DNA of 64,000 nucleotides from RGIG9060 sp052173655 (GTDB lineage Bacteria; Spirochaetota; Spirochaetia; Treponematales; Treponemataceae): positions 124,001-188,000 of the forward strand of contig JBQMYD010000005.1 in NCBI GenBank assembly GCA_052173655.1, given 5' to 3'. Every line of letters begins with the position of its first letter. The first letter of the stretch is position 1. The notes below the pieces were generated by a model. The model saw only the letters and a list, made by a program, of their open reading frames with translations. It was not told the origin of the DNA and did not search any database. Shown in pieces: positions 53,307 to 63,097 of this stretch. Position numbers and translations under genes: made by a program.

Positions 53307-53334
53307 TTTAAAAAACAAAACATAATAAACTTCC

Positions 53335-53381
53335 AAAAAAACGTCAACCTTGTTTTTTTTACATGGTTGACGTTTTTTTTT
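53335..53381 (+). terminator. Rho-independent terminator after flavodoxin
   Basis: ACGTCAACC (53341-53349) pairs with GGTTGACGT (53365-53373) and is flanked by an A run before and a T run after (53373-53381). The stem is nine pairs and extends with A-T pairs, a strong, possibly bidirectional terminator. Confidence 0.85.
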
Positions 53382-53426
53382 AGGATAAATATTGCCTTGT
53401 TCTTATGCATTTTGTAGAATGAAAAC

Positions 53427-54209
53427 ATGATTGGAATTATAGATTACAATGCCGGCAATATAAAAAGCGTTGAAAGGGCTTTAAAGTTTTTGGACATAGA
53501 TTATTTTATTTCAAAAGACCCTGCAAAATTAATCAATGCAGAAAAAATAATATTTCCGGGCGTAGGTGAAGCAAAATATGCAATGGAACAGCTCAAAAAA
53601 AACGACTGTGATAAATTTTTAAAAAATTTTTCCTCTTCGGGTAAATATATTCTGGGAATCTGTTTGGGCTCACAAATAATTTTTGAGCACTCACAAGAAG
53701 GAAATGTTAAGTGCCTGGGACTTTTAAAAGGAAGTATTGTTCATTTTGATAATTTATTCTTAAAGGAAAACGACAAGCAACTCAAAGTTCCACATATGGG
53801 CTGGAATGACATAGACTTTGAAAATTCTTCTACAGGTAAAAAACATGATATCATCTTTAACGGAATTCCAAATAATTCAAACTTTTACTTTGTTCATTCA
53901 TACGTTATACAGCCGAAAGATGAAAGCATTGTACTTGCACATTGCAATTATGGCATAAAAGTTCCTTCAGTAATAAAAAAAGATAACATTTACGCTTTTC
54001 AATTTCATCCTGAAAAATCAGGGAAAGTTGGACTGAAACTTTTAAAAAACTTTTGTGATTTGCCTTACACAAATGAGAGTTCAATTTACGTAGAAAAAAA
54101 TTTGATAAAAAAAACTGAAAATGAACAGAATCCTGCAAAGCCGACTTTTACCGAACAAAATTTTGATGAGTCTACTTCAATAAAAACTAAAGGAAATTCA
54201 AAATGTTAA
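53427..54209 (+). CDS. hisH: Imidazole glycerol phosphate synthase subunit HisH with C-terminal tail
   Basis: A 260-residue class-I glutamine amidotransferase that supplies ammonia to HisF. The nucleophile is Cys79 in LGICLGSQ; the triad histidine and glutamate are His194 and Glu196 in FQFHPEKSG. VPHMGWNDI and YFVHSYV are HisH signatures. The catalytic domain ends near residue 210; about 50 more residues, low-complexity and rich in threonine, glutamate and lysine, follow and are not usual in HisH. It overlaps hisF by seven bases. No other histidine gene lies in the window. Confidence 0.9.
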   Translation: MIGIIDYNAGNIKSVERALKFLDIDYFISKDPAKLINAEKIIFPGVGEAKYAMEQLKKNDCDKFLKNFSSSGKYILGICLGSQIIFEHSQEGNVKCLGLLKGSIVHFDNLFLKENDKQLKVPHMGWNDIDFENSSTGKKHDIIFNGIPNNSNFYFVHSYVIQPKDESIVLAHCNYGIKVPSVIKKDNIYAFQFHPEKSGKVGLKLLKNFCDLPYTNESSIYVEKNLIKKTENEQNPAKPTFTEQNFDESTSIKTKGNSKC

Positions 54210-54967
54210 AAAAAAGAATAGTAGTATGTCTTGACGTAAAGGACGGAAGAACAACAAAAGGTATAAAATTTTTAAATAATGTTGACATAGGAGATCCTGT
54301 GGAAATGGCAGAAGAGTATTACAGACAAGGCGTAGATGAATTGTTTTTTTACGATATCATGGCATCCACACAAGGGCGAGGTCCAATTCTTGATTTAATA
54401 AGCAATGTCGCAAAACGAATTTTTATTCCATTTTGTGTAGGTGGAGGAATCGGTACAATTGAAGATATACGCTCAACGATACTTGCAGGAGCAGAAAAAA
54501 TAAGCCTAAACAGTCAGGCAGTAAAGAATCCCAATCTTATAAAAGAAGGTGCAAAAATTTTTGGCAGTCAATGCATTGTTCTGGGAATGGATGCCGCACG
54601 AGATCCTGGCATGCCCAGCGGATACGGAGTTTACATAAATGGAGGAAGACTTGCAGCAAATCTTGATGCACTTGAGTGGGCTTGTAAAGCCGTAGAACTG
54701 GGCTGCGGAGAAATAGTTATTAATTCAATTGATGCAGACGGTACAAAGGAAGGTTATGAAATTAATCTTACCCGCACTATAGCAGAAAAAGTAAGCGTTC
54801 CGATAATTGCAAGCGGAGGAGCAGGAACAGTAGAACACTTAGTTGATGTTTTAAAAAAAGGAAAAGCAGATGCAGCCCTCATTGCAAGTATGGTACATTC
54901 AAAAAAATATACGGTAAGTTCAATAAAAGAACAACTGATAAAAGAAAATATTAGTGTAAGATTATAG
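54203..54967 (+). CDS. hisF: Imidazole glycerol phosphate synthase subunit HisF
   Basis: A 254-residue TIM-barrel cyclase. Active-site residues lie exactly where expected: Arg5, Asp11 (VVCLDV), Lys19, Lys99 and Asp130 (VLGMDA), and the phosphate loops are CVGGGIGTIEDIR and IASGGAGTVEHL. DIMAS replaces the more usual DITAS. It makes imidazole glycerol phosphate and AICAR with ammonia from HisH. The pair could serve histidine synthesis or be borrowed for another amidation, since the rest of the pathway is not nearby. Confidence 0.92.
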   Translation: MLKKRIVVCLDVKDGRTTKGIKFLNNVDIGDPVEMAEEYYRQGVDELFFYDIMASTQGRGPILDLISNVAKRIFIPFCVGGGIGTIEDIRSTILAGAEKISLNSQAVKNPNLIKEGAKIFGSQCIVLGMDAARDPGMPSGYGVYINGGRLAANLDALEWACKAVELGCGEIVINSIDADGTKEGYEINLTRTIAEKVSVPIIASGGAGTVEHLVDVLKKGKADAALIASMVHSKKYTVSSIKEQLIKENISVRL

Positions 54968-54993
54968 TATAGCTATAAAAAAAAGGAAACGCG

Positions 54994-55386
54994 ATGTTTA
55001 AAATACGGGTAGAAGCAGATTTTTCTGCCGCACATTTTTTACAAGATTATCACGGTAAATGCGAAAATCTCCATGGTCATAATTATAAAATTTACGCCTA
55101 TGCAAAAGGGAAAAAACTTGATAATGGCGGAATGCTTTTGGATTTTGGGATATTAAAAAATGCATTACGAAAAATTTGCACCGAGCTTGATCATACAAAC
55201 CTTAACGATATACATTTATTTGAACAAAATCCAAGTGCCGAACGCATTGCAAAATATATTTTTGACAAACTATATCTTGAACTTGAAAATTCGGACAAAA
55301 TAAATAACACTACTGATAAAGAAAAGCTCTACCGAATTGATGTTTTTGAAACGGAAACAAGCAGAGCATCATATTGTATAGAATAA
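54994..55386 (+). CDS. queD: 6-carboxytetrahydropterin synthase-like protein
   Basis: A 130-residue protein of the PTPS/QueD family. The zinc-binding histidines are in FSAAHFLQDYHGKCENLHGH (His in AAH and in LHGH) and the catalytic cysteine precedes ENLHGH. LDFGILKNALRKI and ELDHTNLND, then NPSAERIAKYIF complete the family pattern. It may act in queuosine or another deazapurine or pterin pathway. AAAGGAAACG precedes the ATG. It is 26 bases after hisF on the same strand. Confidence 0.88.
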   Translation: MFKIRVEADFSAAHFLQDYHGKCENLHGHNYKIYAYAKGKKLDNGGMLLDFGILKNALRKICTELDHTNLNDIHLFEQNPSAERIAKYIFDKLYLELENSDKINNTTDKEKLYRIDVFETETSRASYCIE

Positions 55387-55403
55387 ATTAAGCATTTTTA
55401 AAA

Positions 55404-56939
55404 TCAATATGAAGGACTTGTGCTGTACCAAAATTCCATCAGTTCTTTCCAAGTATCTACGACATCAGCACCCTCAAATCTTCTTTTTGCATTATTAAAT
55501 TCCATAGGTTTTAAATTTTTATTTGCAGCTGCAATTCTTCCGTACCCGAAAATAGATCCTGTAGTATATAGTTCATCCGAATAAAAAGAATGTCTGCCGT
55601 TGTAATACGTTTTTGAAGAATTAAAAATCGACATTCCGTAATAAATACCTTTACCGTATTTATTTCCGTATGCAGTACAAAGCCATGTTTTCATAATTAC
55701 TTTGTAAAGCTCATTTTTTACGTTAGAGGCACAACTTACAGTACCGGGTGCAAAAACAACAGTATTTGAAACTTTTTGATTCCCATTCATTAAAATATCA
55801 ACAATTGTTCCTAAATCATAATATGGAAAATGTGAAAGATATAAAGAATTCCTTACGGGATTAAAAAACTGTGCCTCGTTTTTCAATTTTTCGATTATAT
55901 TTTTTTGTCTGTCAATTTTGCTCAAACTTTTGGTATCCCAAGGAAAAGTACTGCTATTGTAATCTGAGGCTAAAGCATAAGCAAGTTCATCTATTGCTGA
56001 TTTTAATTCTTCAATATGAGATAAATCAAAAGCGGTAATCGTACATCTATCTGCACCGCCTCGTAAAATTTTGTACCCGTCAACCGCATTCAAGGCGAAA
56101 TCTGCACCGTTTTTAAAAGAACTTTCAGTAGAAAAAATATAAGAAAAATCCCACCCTCCATATTCTGCAGCGGGACTGGCTGTCATATATTTTACACAAT
56201 TCCTAAATTGATAAGCTACTTCATACATTCCCATAAGGCAGGCATCAAAACCTAAAAATTCAAGTTTATTATTTTTATGATAATATTTTTCAAGAAGTTC
56301 GGAAATTTCACCTACATACAAAAGATTATCTATACTTTCTTTTGTAGTTCCGGATTCTTCATCATTGCAAACTCCCCTAGATTTGTAATTATAATCGCTC
56401 CAAATTCCATTTCCGTGATTCCACAAGATCAGAGCATGTTTTGAATAATAAGGATAAGTTTCTCTTGCCCATAAAATAAAGTTTTCAAGCGTTTTGATAT
56501 TTCCCATATCTTCTTCCTGATCGGCATACATACGCCAAGGCCCCTTTGAGTTTGAAGCCGTATTTATAAGCTTTGAGGTAATAAGATAGGAAGAACCCGG
56601 CGTAATCTCATAAAGCCTGCAACCCGGCCAATAAGCTTTACTGTCTTCATTAAATTGATCTGCAAGAACAACAACTTTTAAATTTAGTTTTGTCAGCTCA
56701 TTTGCATGGAAAAGCCCCAATTCCATTCTATTTATATCTCTAATAACTTCAGAAGAAAGATTATTTGCACCTGCCATGTAAATCATTACCAGGGTGCCGT
56801 CCCCAACAACTTCATCATTGATGCGGCAAATTCCGCCAATTTCATGGCTACAAGAAGCAAAAAACAGGAAAAAAATCAAAAATAAAACCGAACCAAAAAA
56901 TCTTTTTACAAAAATTTTGCACATAAAAATTTTTTTCAT
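55404..56939 (-). CDS. Clostripain-family (C11) cysteine peptidase lipoprotein
   Basis: A 511-residue protein. ATG 56939 follows AGGGAT by about nine bases and begins a signal peptide with a lipobox cysteine in FLFFASCSHE. The peptidase core has VMIYMAGANNLSS-like start, the catalytic histidine in ALILWNHGNGIWSDYN and the catalytic cysteine in FLGFDACLMGMYEVAYQF. Members cleave after arginine or lysine. It is probably a surface or periplasmic protease. It is convergent with queD and starts about 40 bases from the end of fhs, which lies upstream on the same strand. Confidence 0.88.
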   Translation of the reverse strand: MKKIFMCKIFVKRFFGSVLFLIFFLFFASCSHEIGGICRINDEVVGDGTLVMIYMAGANNLSSEVIRDINRMELGLFHANELTKLNLKVVVLADQFNEDSKAYWPGCRLYEITPGSSYLITSKLINTASNSKGPWRMYADQEEDMGNIKTLENFILWARETYPYYSKHALILWNHGNGIWSDYNYKSRGVCNDEESGTTKESIDNLLYVGEISELLEKYYHKNNKLEFLGFDACLMGMYEVAYQFRNCVKYMTASPAAEYGGWDFSYIFSTESSFKNGADFALNAVDGYKILRGGADRCTITAFDLSHIEELKSAIDELAYALASDYNSSTFPWDTKSLSKIDRQKNIIEKLKNEAQFFNPVRNSLYLSHFPYYDLGTIVDILMNGNQKVSNTVVFAPGTVSCASNVKNELYKVIMKTWLCTAYGNKYGKGIYYGMSIFNSSKTYYNGRHSFYSDELYTTGSIFGYGRIAAANKNLKPMEFNNAKRRFEGADVVDTWKELMEFWYSTSPSY

Positions 56940-56980
56940 ATTATTTATCCCTAGCATTCTCCAAAAAGCTAAATAATATT

Positions 56981-58651
56981 TTAGAACAGACCGGAAATAA
57001 CTCCATTTTCATCTACATCAATATTGAATGCAGCAGGAACTTTAGGCAGTCCCGGCATTGTCATAATATCTCCGCTTAAAGCAACCACAAAACCGGCTCC
57101 GGCATAAAGTTGCACATCCCTTACAGGAAAGACATAATCCTTGGGAGCTCCAAATAACGAACTGTCATGAGAAATTGAATTTTGTGTTTTTGCGGTACAA
57201 ATAGGCAAATTACCGTAACCTGCCTTAGTAAAAGAATCTAATTTTTTTATAGCCGTTGAACTGAATTCCACAGAGCCGGCACGATAAATTTTTTTTGCAA
57301 GAATTTCTATTTTTTCTTTTAATCCTAACTCAAGAGGATACAGAAACTTAAAATCAGGCTTTTCTTCATTACAAATTCTTACAACCTCAAAAGCAAGCTC
57401 CTTAGCCCCTTCTCCTCCTTTACCCCAGCAATCACTGATTTTTATGCTTACTCCGCATTTTTCTACTTGTTCTATCAGAGTTTCCAGTTCTTTTTTACTA
57501 TCCGTAACAAACTTATTTACGGCAACCACAACCGGTAAGCCAAACTCTTGCATATTTTGAATGTGGATTTTTAAGTTTTCAATTCCCTTTATGAGAGCTT
57601 CAATGTTTTCAGTGCTCAAATTGGATTTTGCAACTCCGCCATGCATTTTTAACGCCCTAATTGTTGCAACAATTACAACTGCACTCGGAACAATACCGGC
57701 TGAACGACATTTTATATCCAAAAATTTTTCAGCTCCCAAATCTGCAGCAAAACCTGCTTCCGTAATAACATAGTCTGAAAGTTTTAGAGCACAATTTGTT
57801 GCATTAATACTGTTACAGCCATGAGCGATATTTGCAAAAGGCCCTCCATGAACAAAAACCGGATTTTTTTCCAAAGTCTGAACTAAATTCGGCTTAACAG
57901 CATCTTTTAACAAGGCAGCCACAGCTCCTGTACAGCCGAATTCTGAAAACTTTACCATACGCTTGTCATACGTATAACCGACAACTATATTATCAATGCG
58001 TTTTTTTAACTCAGGAATATCTTTTGACAGACACAGTATAGCCATAATCTCGGAAGCAACCGATATCGAAAACTCCTGCTCACGAGGAATTCCATCCGTT
58101 TTTCCTCCAAGCCCTACAACAGTCTTTCTTAAAACTCTATCGTTAAGATCTACACATCTTTTCCAGCTGACAGTCCTTGGATCAATTCCAAGAGGATTTC
58201 CTTGATGAATAGAATTATCGATCAAACTTGCAATCAAATTGGTAGAAATAGAAACTGCGTGAATATCACCGGTAAAATGCAAATTGATATCTTCCATAGG
58301 AACAATTTGTGCATATCCACCGCCACAGGCTCCACCTTTTACACCAAAACAAGGACCAAGACTTGGTTCTCTAAGAGCAAGAACGGCTTTTTTTCCTATT
58401 TTATTAACGGCATCTGCAAGACCGATGGAAATAGTAGACTTTCCCTCTCCTGCAGGAGTAGGTGTAATGGCAGTAACAAGAATAAGTTTTCCCCTGTTAG
58501 GCAAATTTTGCAATTCTTTCAGTTTTGAAAAAGAAATCTTTGCTTTGTACTGCCCATAAAGCTCAAGATCTTCCTCAGATAAAGCGAGTTTTCCGGCTAT
58601 TGAAGATATCTTTTCCATGTTATTTTTTTGAACTATCTCTATATCGGTCAT
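56981..58651 (-). CDS. fhs: Formate--tetrahydrofolate ligase
   Basis: A 556-residue enzyme that makes 10-formyl-tetrahydrofolate from formate, ATP and tetrahydrofolate. The P-loop is TPAGEGKSTISIGL near residue 63, followed by EPSLGPCFGVKGGACGGGYA and then INLHFTGDIHAVS. Near the end YAGAGFVVALSGDIMTMPGL is typical. It starts at ATG 58651. It lets an anaerobe use formate as a one-carbon source. The clostripain-type gene downstream may be co-transcribed. Confidence 0.95.
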   Translation of the reverse strand: MTDIEIVQKNNMEKISSIAGKLALSEEDLELYGQYKAKISFSKLKELQNLPNRGKLILVTAITPTPAGEGKSTISIGLADAVNKIGKKAVLALREPSLGPCFGVKGGACGGGYAQIVPMEDINLHFTGDIHAVSISTNLIASLIDNSIHQGNPLGIDPRTVSWKRCVDLNDRVLRKTVVGLGGKTDGIPREQEFSISVASEIMAILCLSKDIPELKKRIDNIVVGYTYDKRMVKFSEFGCTGAVAALLKDAVKPNLVQTLEKNPVFVHGGPFANIAHGCNSINATNCALKLSDYVITEAGFAADLGAEKFLDIKCRSAGIVPSAVVIVATIRALKMHGGVAKSNLSTENIEALIKGIENLKIHIQNMQEFGLPVVVAVNKFVTDSKKELETLIEQVEKCGVSIKISDCWGKGGEGAKELAFEVVRICNEEKPDFKFLYPLELGLKEKIEILAKKIYRAGSVEFSSTAIKKLDSFTKAGYGNLPICTAKTQNSISHDSSLFGAPKDYVFPVRDVQLYAGAGFVVALSGDIMTMPGLPKVPAAFNIDVDENGVISGLF

Positions 58652-58719
58652 GCCTCATTTTAACATCAACAACATATAATCTCAAGCAAAAATTTGAAAG
58701 ATGTGATATAATAACTCAC

Positions 58720-59283
58720 ATGAAAATACTTGTTTTTAGCGATATTCACGGAGCGGCAGCTCCATTAGAAAAAATAATTGAAATTTTTGAAAATGAAAAA
58801 TTTGACATGATGATTATTTGTGGCGACTACATAAATTATGGACCTAGAAACGGCATTCCTGTAGGCTACGATCCTCAAAAATGCATAAAAATCTTAAACA
58901 CATACAGCCGTAAAATTTTAGGAATCAGAGGAAACTGCGACTCGGAAGTAGATCAAATGCTTTTGTCGTTTCCTATTTTGGGCGATTACGCACAGCTTGT
59001 AGTTCCTTCATCAAAAAATAATTCAATCGGAATGAGATTTTTTATTCATCACGGGCATCTTGAAAAATATAGCCGAAAAAACCTTTCGGACTTCGTTTCT
59101 CCGCATGATGAAAATTTCCAATCGATCGTAATAAGCGGACACACTCATATTCCGATTTTTGAAGAAGAAAACGGTTATATATTTTTAAATCCGGGTTCGA
59201 TCACATTTCCAAAAGGCGACAGTCTGCCTTCTTATATAGAAATCAATACCGAAACGAATAACATAACACAAAAAACTATTTAA
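58720..59283 (+). CDS. Metallophosphoesterase, YfcE-like
   Basis: A 187-residue calcineurin-like phosphoesterase. The metal ligands are in LVFSDIHG, IICGDYINYG, GIRGNCDSEVD, HHGH and ISGHTHIP. It resembles YfcE/MJ0936-type phosphodiesterases of unclear natural substrate. I chose ATG 58720, eight bases after a TATAAT at 58707-58712; a longer frame extends upstream but is antisense to fhs. Its last eight bases overlap the convergent thioesterase gene. Confidence 0.88.
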   Translation: MKILVFSDIHGAAAPLEKIIEIFENEKFDMMIICGDYINYGPRNGIPVGYDPQKCIKILNTYSRKILGIRGNCDSEVDQMLLSFPILGDYAQLVVPSSKNNSIGMRFFIHHGHLEKYSRKNLSDFVSPHDENFQSIVISGHTHIPIFEEENGYIFLNPGSITFPKGDSLPSYIEINTETNNITQKTI

Positions 59284-60004
59284 AACTTATCATCATTTCA
59301 AAAACGATTTTGTCCTCTTGATATATCTTAAAGAAGAATTTTCCGTTTTTTTCCGCTTTACAAATCGAAAGCATTTTTCCTTCTTGGGATTCTGCAATAT
59401 AGTGAACTTCCAGTGTATCAGGCTGATGAGTTACAAGAAAATCATTATCAAAACAATTCATCGAAAGGCGTACATACTCGGTATTGTTAAGGTGAAAGTT
59501 CATATCAAGCATTTGCGAAAGAACCTTTTGTTTGTAAACACATTGATAACTTTCAGGAGGCAATTCAAATTTTTCAAAATTTTCCGTAAAAACAGGCGTT
59601 GGAAACCCTTCAGACGGATAAGGCAAAGTAGTCAACTTTACAGGACGATGTTTTTCAATATCAAGAACACACATTTCTTGATTTGCGGCTATCAGCAATT
59701 CACCTTTTTCGTCCCTATATTCGGTAGAAACATTGGTTCTGATTCCGGAATTCAAGGAAGGAAATGTCTTCAAAACAATTTTATCCATCCAAAAAGGAAT
59801 TTTAAAAAACTTTATCCTTGTTTTTGTAAAAACCCACATTGCACCCAGCTTTTTAAATTCAATCCCGTCGCATTTTAGCTTTTGGAAGCATTCAGTAGAA
59901 TTATCCTGCAAATATCTAAATGTATGCCAGATGCTTAAACAATTTTTTGTATCAAGAGAACTTGAACTAACTATTCTCTGTCTTTCATATGATATATCTG
60001 CCAT
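59276..60004 (-). CDS. Acyl-ACP thioesterase
   Basis: A 242-residue hot-dog-fold thioesterase of the plant FatA/FatB type that also occurs in anaerobic bacteria. The second domain carries the catalytic pattern DMNFHLNNTEYVRL (Asp-x-Asn-x-His), and the first domain begins with QRIVSSSSLDTKNCLSIWHT. It releases fatty acids from acyl carrier protein. ATG 60004 follows AGGAAAG. The predicted C-terminus overlaps the phosphoesterase gene by eight bases. The Sfp-type transferase at 63 kb may act on the same carrier. Confidence 0.88.
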   Translation of the reverse strand: MADISYERQRIVSSSSLDTKNCLSIWHTFRYLQDNSTECFQKLKCDGIEFKKLGAMWVFTKTRIKFFKIPFWMDKIVLKTFPSLNSGIRTNVSTEYRDEKGELLIAANQEMCVLDIEKHRPVKLTTLPYPSEGFPTPVFTENFEKFELPPESYQCVYKQKVLSQMLDMNFHLNNTEYVRLSMNCFDNDFLVTHQPDTLEVHYIAESQEGKMLSICKAEKNGKFFFKIYQEDKIVFEMMISFK

Positions 60005-60121
60005 GTTTACTTTCCTATAATTACTGTCAAAATTGTAGTGCACAAACATTTTTATAGCAATAGGTGATACAAAGTTATTAAATATGTAGAAATAAAATTT
60101 TGTAATTTATTTTTATTTTGT

Positions 60122-61084
60122 CTAGGCAAGAGTCAGCATAAGTGTAACTATTATAGGCATTGTGATAATCGAAAATAAAGTACTGATTGAAACAAGCTCG
60201 CTTGCAAGAACCGTATCACGATTAAAAAGAGTTGAAAACATCACAGTATTAGCGGCAACCGGAGTACAAGAAGCTATTGCCAACACTTCAAAAACCATAC
60301 CTTTAATACCTAAAAAATACAAAACTGCAATAAAACAAAGCGGAGAAACAATAAGTCTTAATAACATATTCAGCCAAAAATAAAATTTTTTTAAAACTTC
60401 AAAATTTGTGATTTCTGAAAGATAAAAACCGATTATTACCATGGGAACAGGAGTATTCAATGCTGCAAGACTTGCAATAGGAGATGCGATAATTTTAGGA
60501 AGTTGGATCGGCAAAAAGAAAACAAAAAGCCCTGCGACAACTCCAATTACACCCGGATTCAAAAAACATTTTTTTGCATAAAGCTTTATTTGTTTTGAAC
60601 GATCTTCATGTGAAAGACTGACATTGCGTTCTTTGCTCATCATAACAGCCCCATAAGTCCAACTTACAACATTGAAAATTCCAATATACGCACCGCTGTA
60701 AAAAACAGCATCATCACCTAAAAGCGATTGTTGTAAAGGGATAGCCATAAAACCGCAATTTGAAAAAACAGCTGCAAAACGCAAAACTTTTTCACGATTT
60801 TCATTTTTTTCGTGAATACAAATATGTGCCATGATGATATTAAAAATATGAACACCTATAGCAGCAATAAAAGTAATTAAAAGACCTCTAAACATCTCTC
60901 TGTTAAAATCACGATTAAAAGCTGTTACCGTTAAACAAGGTGTTACAAAAAACAGAACAAAATTACTCAAATTCTTTATGCTTTCTTTTGAAAACATTTT
61001 TGTTTTTCCGCATATAAAACCGACCGCAATCAATAGATATAAAATCACTACTTGCTGCAAAACAGCCATAAAACTACCGAACAT
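60122..61084 (-). CDS. AEC-family transporter
   Basis: A 320-residue membrane protein with about ten hydrophobic segments in the auxin-efflux-carrier (AEC) family. Typical parts are LLIAVGFICGKTKMFSKESI, FVTPCLTVTAFNRDF, FGSC-like helix turns such as VFSNCGFMAIPLQQSLLGDD, and ASCTPVAANTVMFSTLFNRD near the C-terminus. It may export an organic anion such as malate. It is divergent from the ABC-F gene across 59 bases and has no clear partner. Confidence 0.88.
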   Translation of the reverse strand: MFGSFMAVLQQVVILYLLIAVGFICGKTKMFSKESIKNLSNFVLFFVTPCLTVTAFNRDFNREMFRGLLITFIAAIGVHIFNIIMAHICIHEKNENREKVLRFAAVFSNCGFMAIPLQQSLLGDDAVFYSGAYIGIFNVVSWTYGAVMMSKERNVSLSHEDRSKQIKLYAKKCFLNPGVIGVVAGLFVFFLPIQLPKIIASPIASLAALNTPVPMVIIGFYLSEITNFEVLKKFYFWLNMLLRLIVSPLCFIAVLYFLGIKGMVFEVLAIASCTPVAANTVMFSTLFNRDTVLASELVSISTLFSIITMPIIVTLMLTLA

Positions 61085-61143
61085 AATATTGCCTCAACAT
61101 AAACATTGTAGCGGTTTATCAGATTTTTTGATATAGTTTCTCA

Positions 61144-63057
61144 ATGAATGTTTTATCCTTACATGAAGTTACCCAATACGGACGAGAAAAACCTCTTTTT
61201 AAAAACGTAAGTTTTGGTTTAAACGAAGGGGAAAAAGCCGCCATAATAGGTAAAAATGGAAGCGGAAAATCCACATTGCTTTCCATAATTTCAGGAAACC
61301 TTGCAGCCATGGATGGAAAAATCGTAATAAATGATAACAGTGTTTCATTTTTACCCCAAACTCCAAACTTCAACCCAAATGACACGATTTTAGATCATAT
61401 TTTTAAAAGTAACAGTTCAAAGCTTTCTCAAATAAAAAAATATGAAGAAATATGTTCAAAATTTGAAAATTATGATGGCAAAAACATTCCATCTTCACTA
61501 AAAAATGAATTTGAAAATATATGTTTTGAAATGGATAAAAGAGACCTATGGAGCTATGAAAATTCTGTAAAAAAAATTCTTACAGACTTGGGAATTTTAG
61601 ATTTTACTCAAAAAATGGGTGAATTAAGCGGAGGCATGGCAAAAAAAGTTGCATTGGCACAAGTTATGGTAGAAGATACAAAACTTTTACTACTGGATGA
61701 GCCAACAAACCATTTGGATATTTCAACAATAAATATTCTCCAAAACTATCTTACGTGTACGGATAGAGCAGTATTAATGGTAACTCATGACCGTTATTTT
61801 TTGGATGCCGTATGCAACAATATTTACGAACTGGACAGACAAACCTTAAAATCATATCAGGGTAATTATTCTTCCTACCTTGAAAAAAAAGAAATAGAAC
61901 TTGAAATTGAAAAAAATACTGACAGACGAATGGGAGCTTTTTTACGTATTGAAAAAGACTGGCTTATCAGAGGTCCTTGTGCCAGAGGAACAAAGGCAAA
62001 AGCACGAATACAAAATATCGAAAAACTTTCAAAAAATCATATTGATTTTTCCGAACAAAAAAAGATCGACGAAAAAAACTTTTCTTTTGAAACAAAAAAT
62101 GGCAGACTCGGCGGAAAAATACTTGAACTTGAGAATATCGGGAAAAAGTATGCAAAACTGAAAGATATTTCATTCTCATTTAACAAGGGAGATAAAATCG
62201 GAATTTTCGGTAACAACGGAAGTGGAAAATCCACACTTTTAAACATAATAACAGGAAAAATTCAACCTGACACGGGAACTGTTACTGTCGGGAAAAACAC
62301 AAAAATTGCATATTACGAACAAAATCCTGTTTTTGAAAAAACAAGTCAAAATGTGATTGATTACATAAAACAAACTTCTGAAAACATCACGCTTAACAGT
62401 GGTAAAACATATTCAGCAGGACAGCTTTTGGATCAATTCGGATTTGAAGGAAAAATACAATACTCTCCGGTATCAACACTAAGTGGCGGAGAGCGAAAAA
62501 GACTTTACCTTGTAAATCTTTTAATGAGTAATCCTAATTTTTTTATTATGGATGAACCCACAAATGACTTCGATATTTTTACAATGTCTATTTTGGAATC
62601 TTTTTTAAATGAATTTAGCGGTTGCCTCTTACTTGTAAGCCATGATCGCTACTTTATGGATAAAATCGTAGATTCTCTTTTTGTAATCGAAACAGACGGA
62701 ACAATTTCAAGGTATGAAGGCAAATGCAGTGCTTATCTTGATTTCATAAAAGAAAAAAAATCTCAAACCAATAAAGATAAAAAAGAAAATGAATCTAAAA
62801 ATGTAAAAAGCCAAAACTTTAGTGAAAAAAATCAAAAACCTCGAAAGCTGTCATTTAAAGAACAAAAAGAATTTGAACAACTGGAAATTGATATTTTAAA
62901 AATGGAAGAACGAAAAAAAATTTTAGAAGCTTTGATGAGCTCTGAAAATGCCTCTTACACACAAATATCCCAAGCTGATAACGAATATTCACAGCTCAAT
63001 AAAAGTTTAGAAGAAAAATATCAACGCTGGGAAAACTTGGCAAGTATCGGATTTTAG
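61144..63057 (+). CDS. ABC-F family ATPase
   Basis: A 637-residue protein with two ABC domains and no membrane segment. Domain 1 has GKNGSGKSTLL, the signature LSGGMAKKVALAQ and LLLDEPTNHLD. Domain 2 has GNNGSGKSTLL, LSGGERKRLYL and FIMDEPTNDFD. A linker with coiled-coil character lies between them, and a lysine/glutamate-rich coiled-coil tail of about 100 residues ends the protein, as in Uup. ABC-F proteins act on ribosomes or DNA; this one is closest to Uup in layout. It starts at ATG 61144 and is followed by the phosphopantetheinyl transferase gene. Confidence 0.88.
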   Translation: MNVLSLHEVTQYGREKPLFKNVSFGLNEGEKAAIIGKNGSGKSTLLSIISGNLAAMDGKIVINDNSVSFLPQTPNFNPNDTILDHIFKSNSSKLSQIKKYEEICSKFENYDGKNIPSSLKNEFENICFEMDKRDLWSYENSVKKILTDLGILDFTQKMGELSGGMAKKVALAQVMVEDTKLLLLDEPTNHLDISTINILQNYLTCTDRAVLMVTHDRYFLDAVCNNIYELDRQTLKSYQGNYSSYLEKKEIELEIEKNTDRRMGAFLRIEKDWLIRGPCARGTKAKARIQNIEKLSKNHIDFSEQKKIDEKNFSFETKNGRLGGKILELENIGKKYAKLKDISFSFNKGDKIGIFGNNGSGKSTLLNIITGKIQPDTGTVTVGKNTKIAYYEQNPVFEKTSQNVIDYIKQTSENITLNSGKTYSAGQLLDQFGFEGKIQYSPVSTLSGGERKRLYLVNLLMSNPNFFIMDEPTNDFDIFTMSILESFLNEFSGCLLLVSHDRYFMDKIVDSLFVIETDGTISRYEGKCSAYLDFIKEKKSQTNKDKKENESKNVKSQNFSEKNQKPRKLSFKEQKEFEQLEIDILKMEERKKILEALMSSENASYTQISQADNEYSQLNKSLEEKYQRWENLASIGF

Positions 63058-63097
63058 AAAAATCTGTAAAAACAGGAAAACATATTGAGGAAATAAA

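Noticed and set aside
58525..58719. 65-codon upstream extension of the phosphoesterase
   Set aside because: Mostly antisense to fhs, and the phosphoesterase fold starts at MKILVFSDIHG, 58720.
59318..59878. Open frame of 186 codons on the plus strand
   Set aside because: It lies wholly antisense to the acyl-ACP thioesterase gene, and its translation is biased towards Lys, Phe and Arg without any motif.
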